Positions 5,304 through 5,524 of a stretch of 5,524 nucleotides of DNA are shown one piece after another. The DNA is taken from positions 1-5,524 of the forward strand of contig DFPL01000171.1 in assembly GCA_002377245.1 (NCBI GenBank), in the 5' to 3' direction. A program made the position numbers and the translations under genes. This DNA is from Enterobacteriaceae bacterium UBA3516. Its GTDB lineage: Bacteria > Pseudomonadota > Gammaproteobacteria > Enterobacterales > Enterobacteriaceae. The number at the start of each line of letters is the position of its first letter. Within the stretch, counting starts at the first letter, position 1. The notes beneath the pieces are model-generated. The model was not told the origin of the DNA. It was given only the letters and a program-made list of their open reading frames with translations, and made no database searches.

Positions 5304-5524
5304 ATGAACAGTGACTGGGTTAAACACGCGATAAGTGAAATCAATGCAGATTATCAACGCTCCGCGGACACGCACCTGATACGCCTGACGCTGCCCGCTT
5401 TTGCCGGGATCTCACTCTATCTCAAAGACGAAAGCACGCACCCGACCGGCAGCCTGAAACACCGACTGGCGCGCTCACTGTTCCTGTATGGCCTGTGCAA
5501 CGGCTGGATTAAAGAAGGCACCAC
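5304..5524 (+). CDS. cdsH: PLP-dependent cysteine desulfhydrase CdsH-like, N-terminal part (runs off right edge)
   Basis: This is a fold-type II pyridoxal-phosphate enzyme of the cysteine synthase / cystathionine beta-synthase family. The window shows 73 codons. The motif K-D-E-S-T-H-P-T-G-S-L-K-H-R (41-54) is the cofactor-binding segment, with K52 as the expected Schiff-base lysine. The N-terminus (M-N-S-D-W-V-K) and this motif resemble remembered Salmonella CdsH (STM0458), which converts L-cysteine to pyruvate, ammonia and sulfide and is regulated by the neighbouring YbaO/DecR. Divergence from decR, with 115 nt between the two starts, supports that identity. The ATG at 5304 is chosen because the ATG at 5300 meets a stop after four codons; a weak GGA lies about 8 nt upstream. 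The active-site serine loop and C-terminus are outside the window, so cysteine synthase or another beta-replacing activity cannot be excluded. E. coli K-12 has no gene at this position. Confidence 0.82.
   Translation, partial: MNSDWVKHAISEINADYQRSADTHLIRLTLPAFAGISLYLKDESTHPTGSLKHRLARSLFLYGLCNGWIKEGT

Noticed and set aside
5189..5344. 52-residue upstream extension of DecR
   Set aside because: It translates the A/T-rich control region and the antisense of the divergent gene; the Lrp-family start M-I-D-K-I-D-R is at 5188.

Overview
This window is chromosomal DNA from a member of the Enterobacteriaceae. The protein sequences closely resemble the amtB-glnK-mdlB-mdlA-decR(ybaO) block of E. coli and Salmonella as I remember them. 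A cysteine-synthase-like gene diverges from decR, which matches the Salmonella arrangement (cdsH) rather than E. coli K-12. Genus cannot be resolved from this sequence; Citrobacter-, Enterobacter- or Salmonella-like relatives all fit. There are no mobile elements, CRISPR arrays, tRNA or rRNA genes, and no sign of horizontal transfer.

Layout, left to right: the 5' part of amtB (1-524, minus, running off the left edge); glnK (558-896, minus); a 254-nt regulatory gap (897-1150) with a consensus sigma-54 promoter, an NtrC-type enhancer and the probable mdlB terminator; mdlB (1151-2929, minus); mdlA (2922-4685, minus, overlapping mdlB by 8 nt); decR (4730-5188, minus); a 115-nt divergent control region (5189-5303); and the 5' part of a cdsH-like gene (5304-5524, plus, running off the right edge).

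Functionally there are two modules. glnK-amtB is the nitrogen-starvation unit: the PII protein GlnK plugs the AmtB ammonia channel, and the pair is driven by sigma-54 with NtrC. decR-mdlA-mdlB looks like one transcription unit, with a 44-nt gap without a terminator followed by an 8-nt overlap. It encodes a cysteine-responsive Lrp-type regulator and a heterodimeric ABC exporter. The divergent cdsH-like gene would degrade cysteine to pyruvate, ammonia and sulfide, probably under DecR control through the shared intergenic region, which carries a perfect 17-bp A/T-centred palindrome.

I see no undescribed system here. The points most worth a second look are three. The mdlB terminator and the glnK enhancer share the same bases, with a tandem 7-bp repeat that lets the stem form in two registers. 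Both non-consensus ATPase motifs of MdlA and MdlB fall in the same composite ATP site. The palindrome sits in the decR/cdsH control region.
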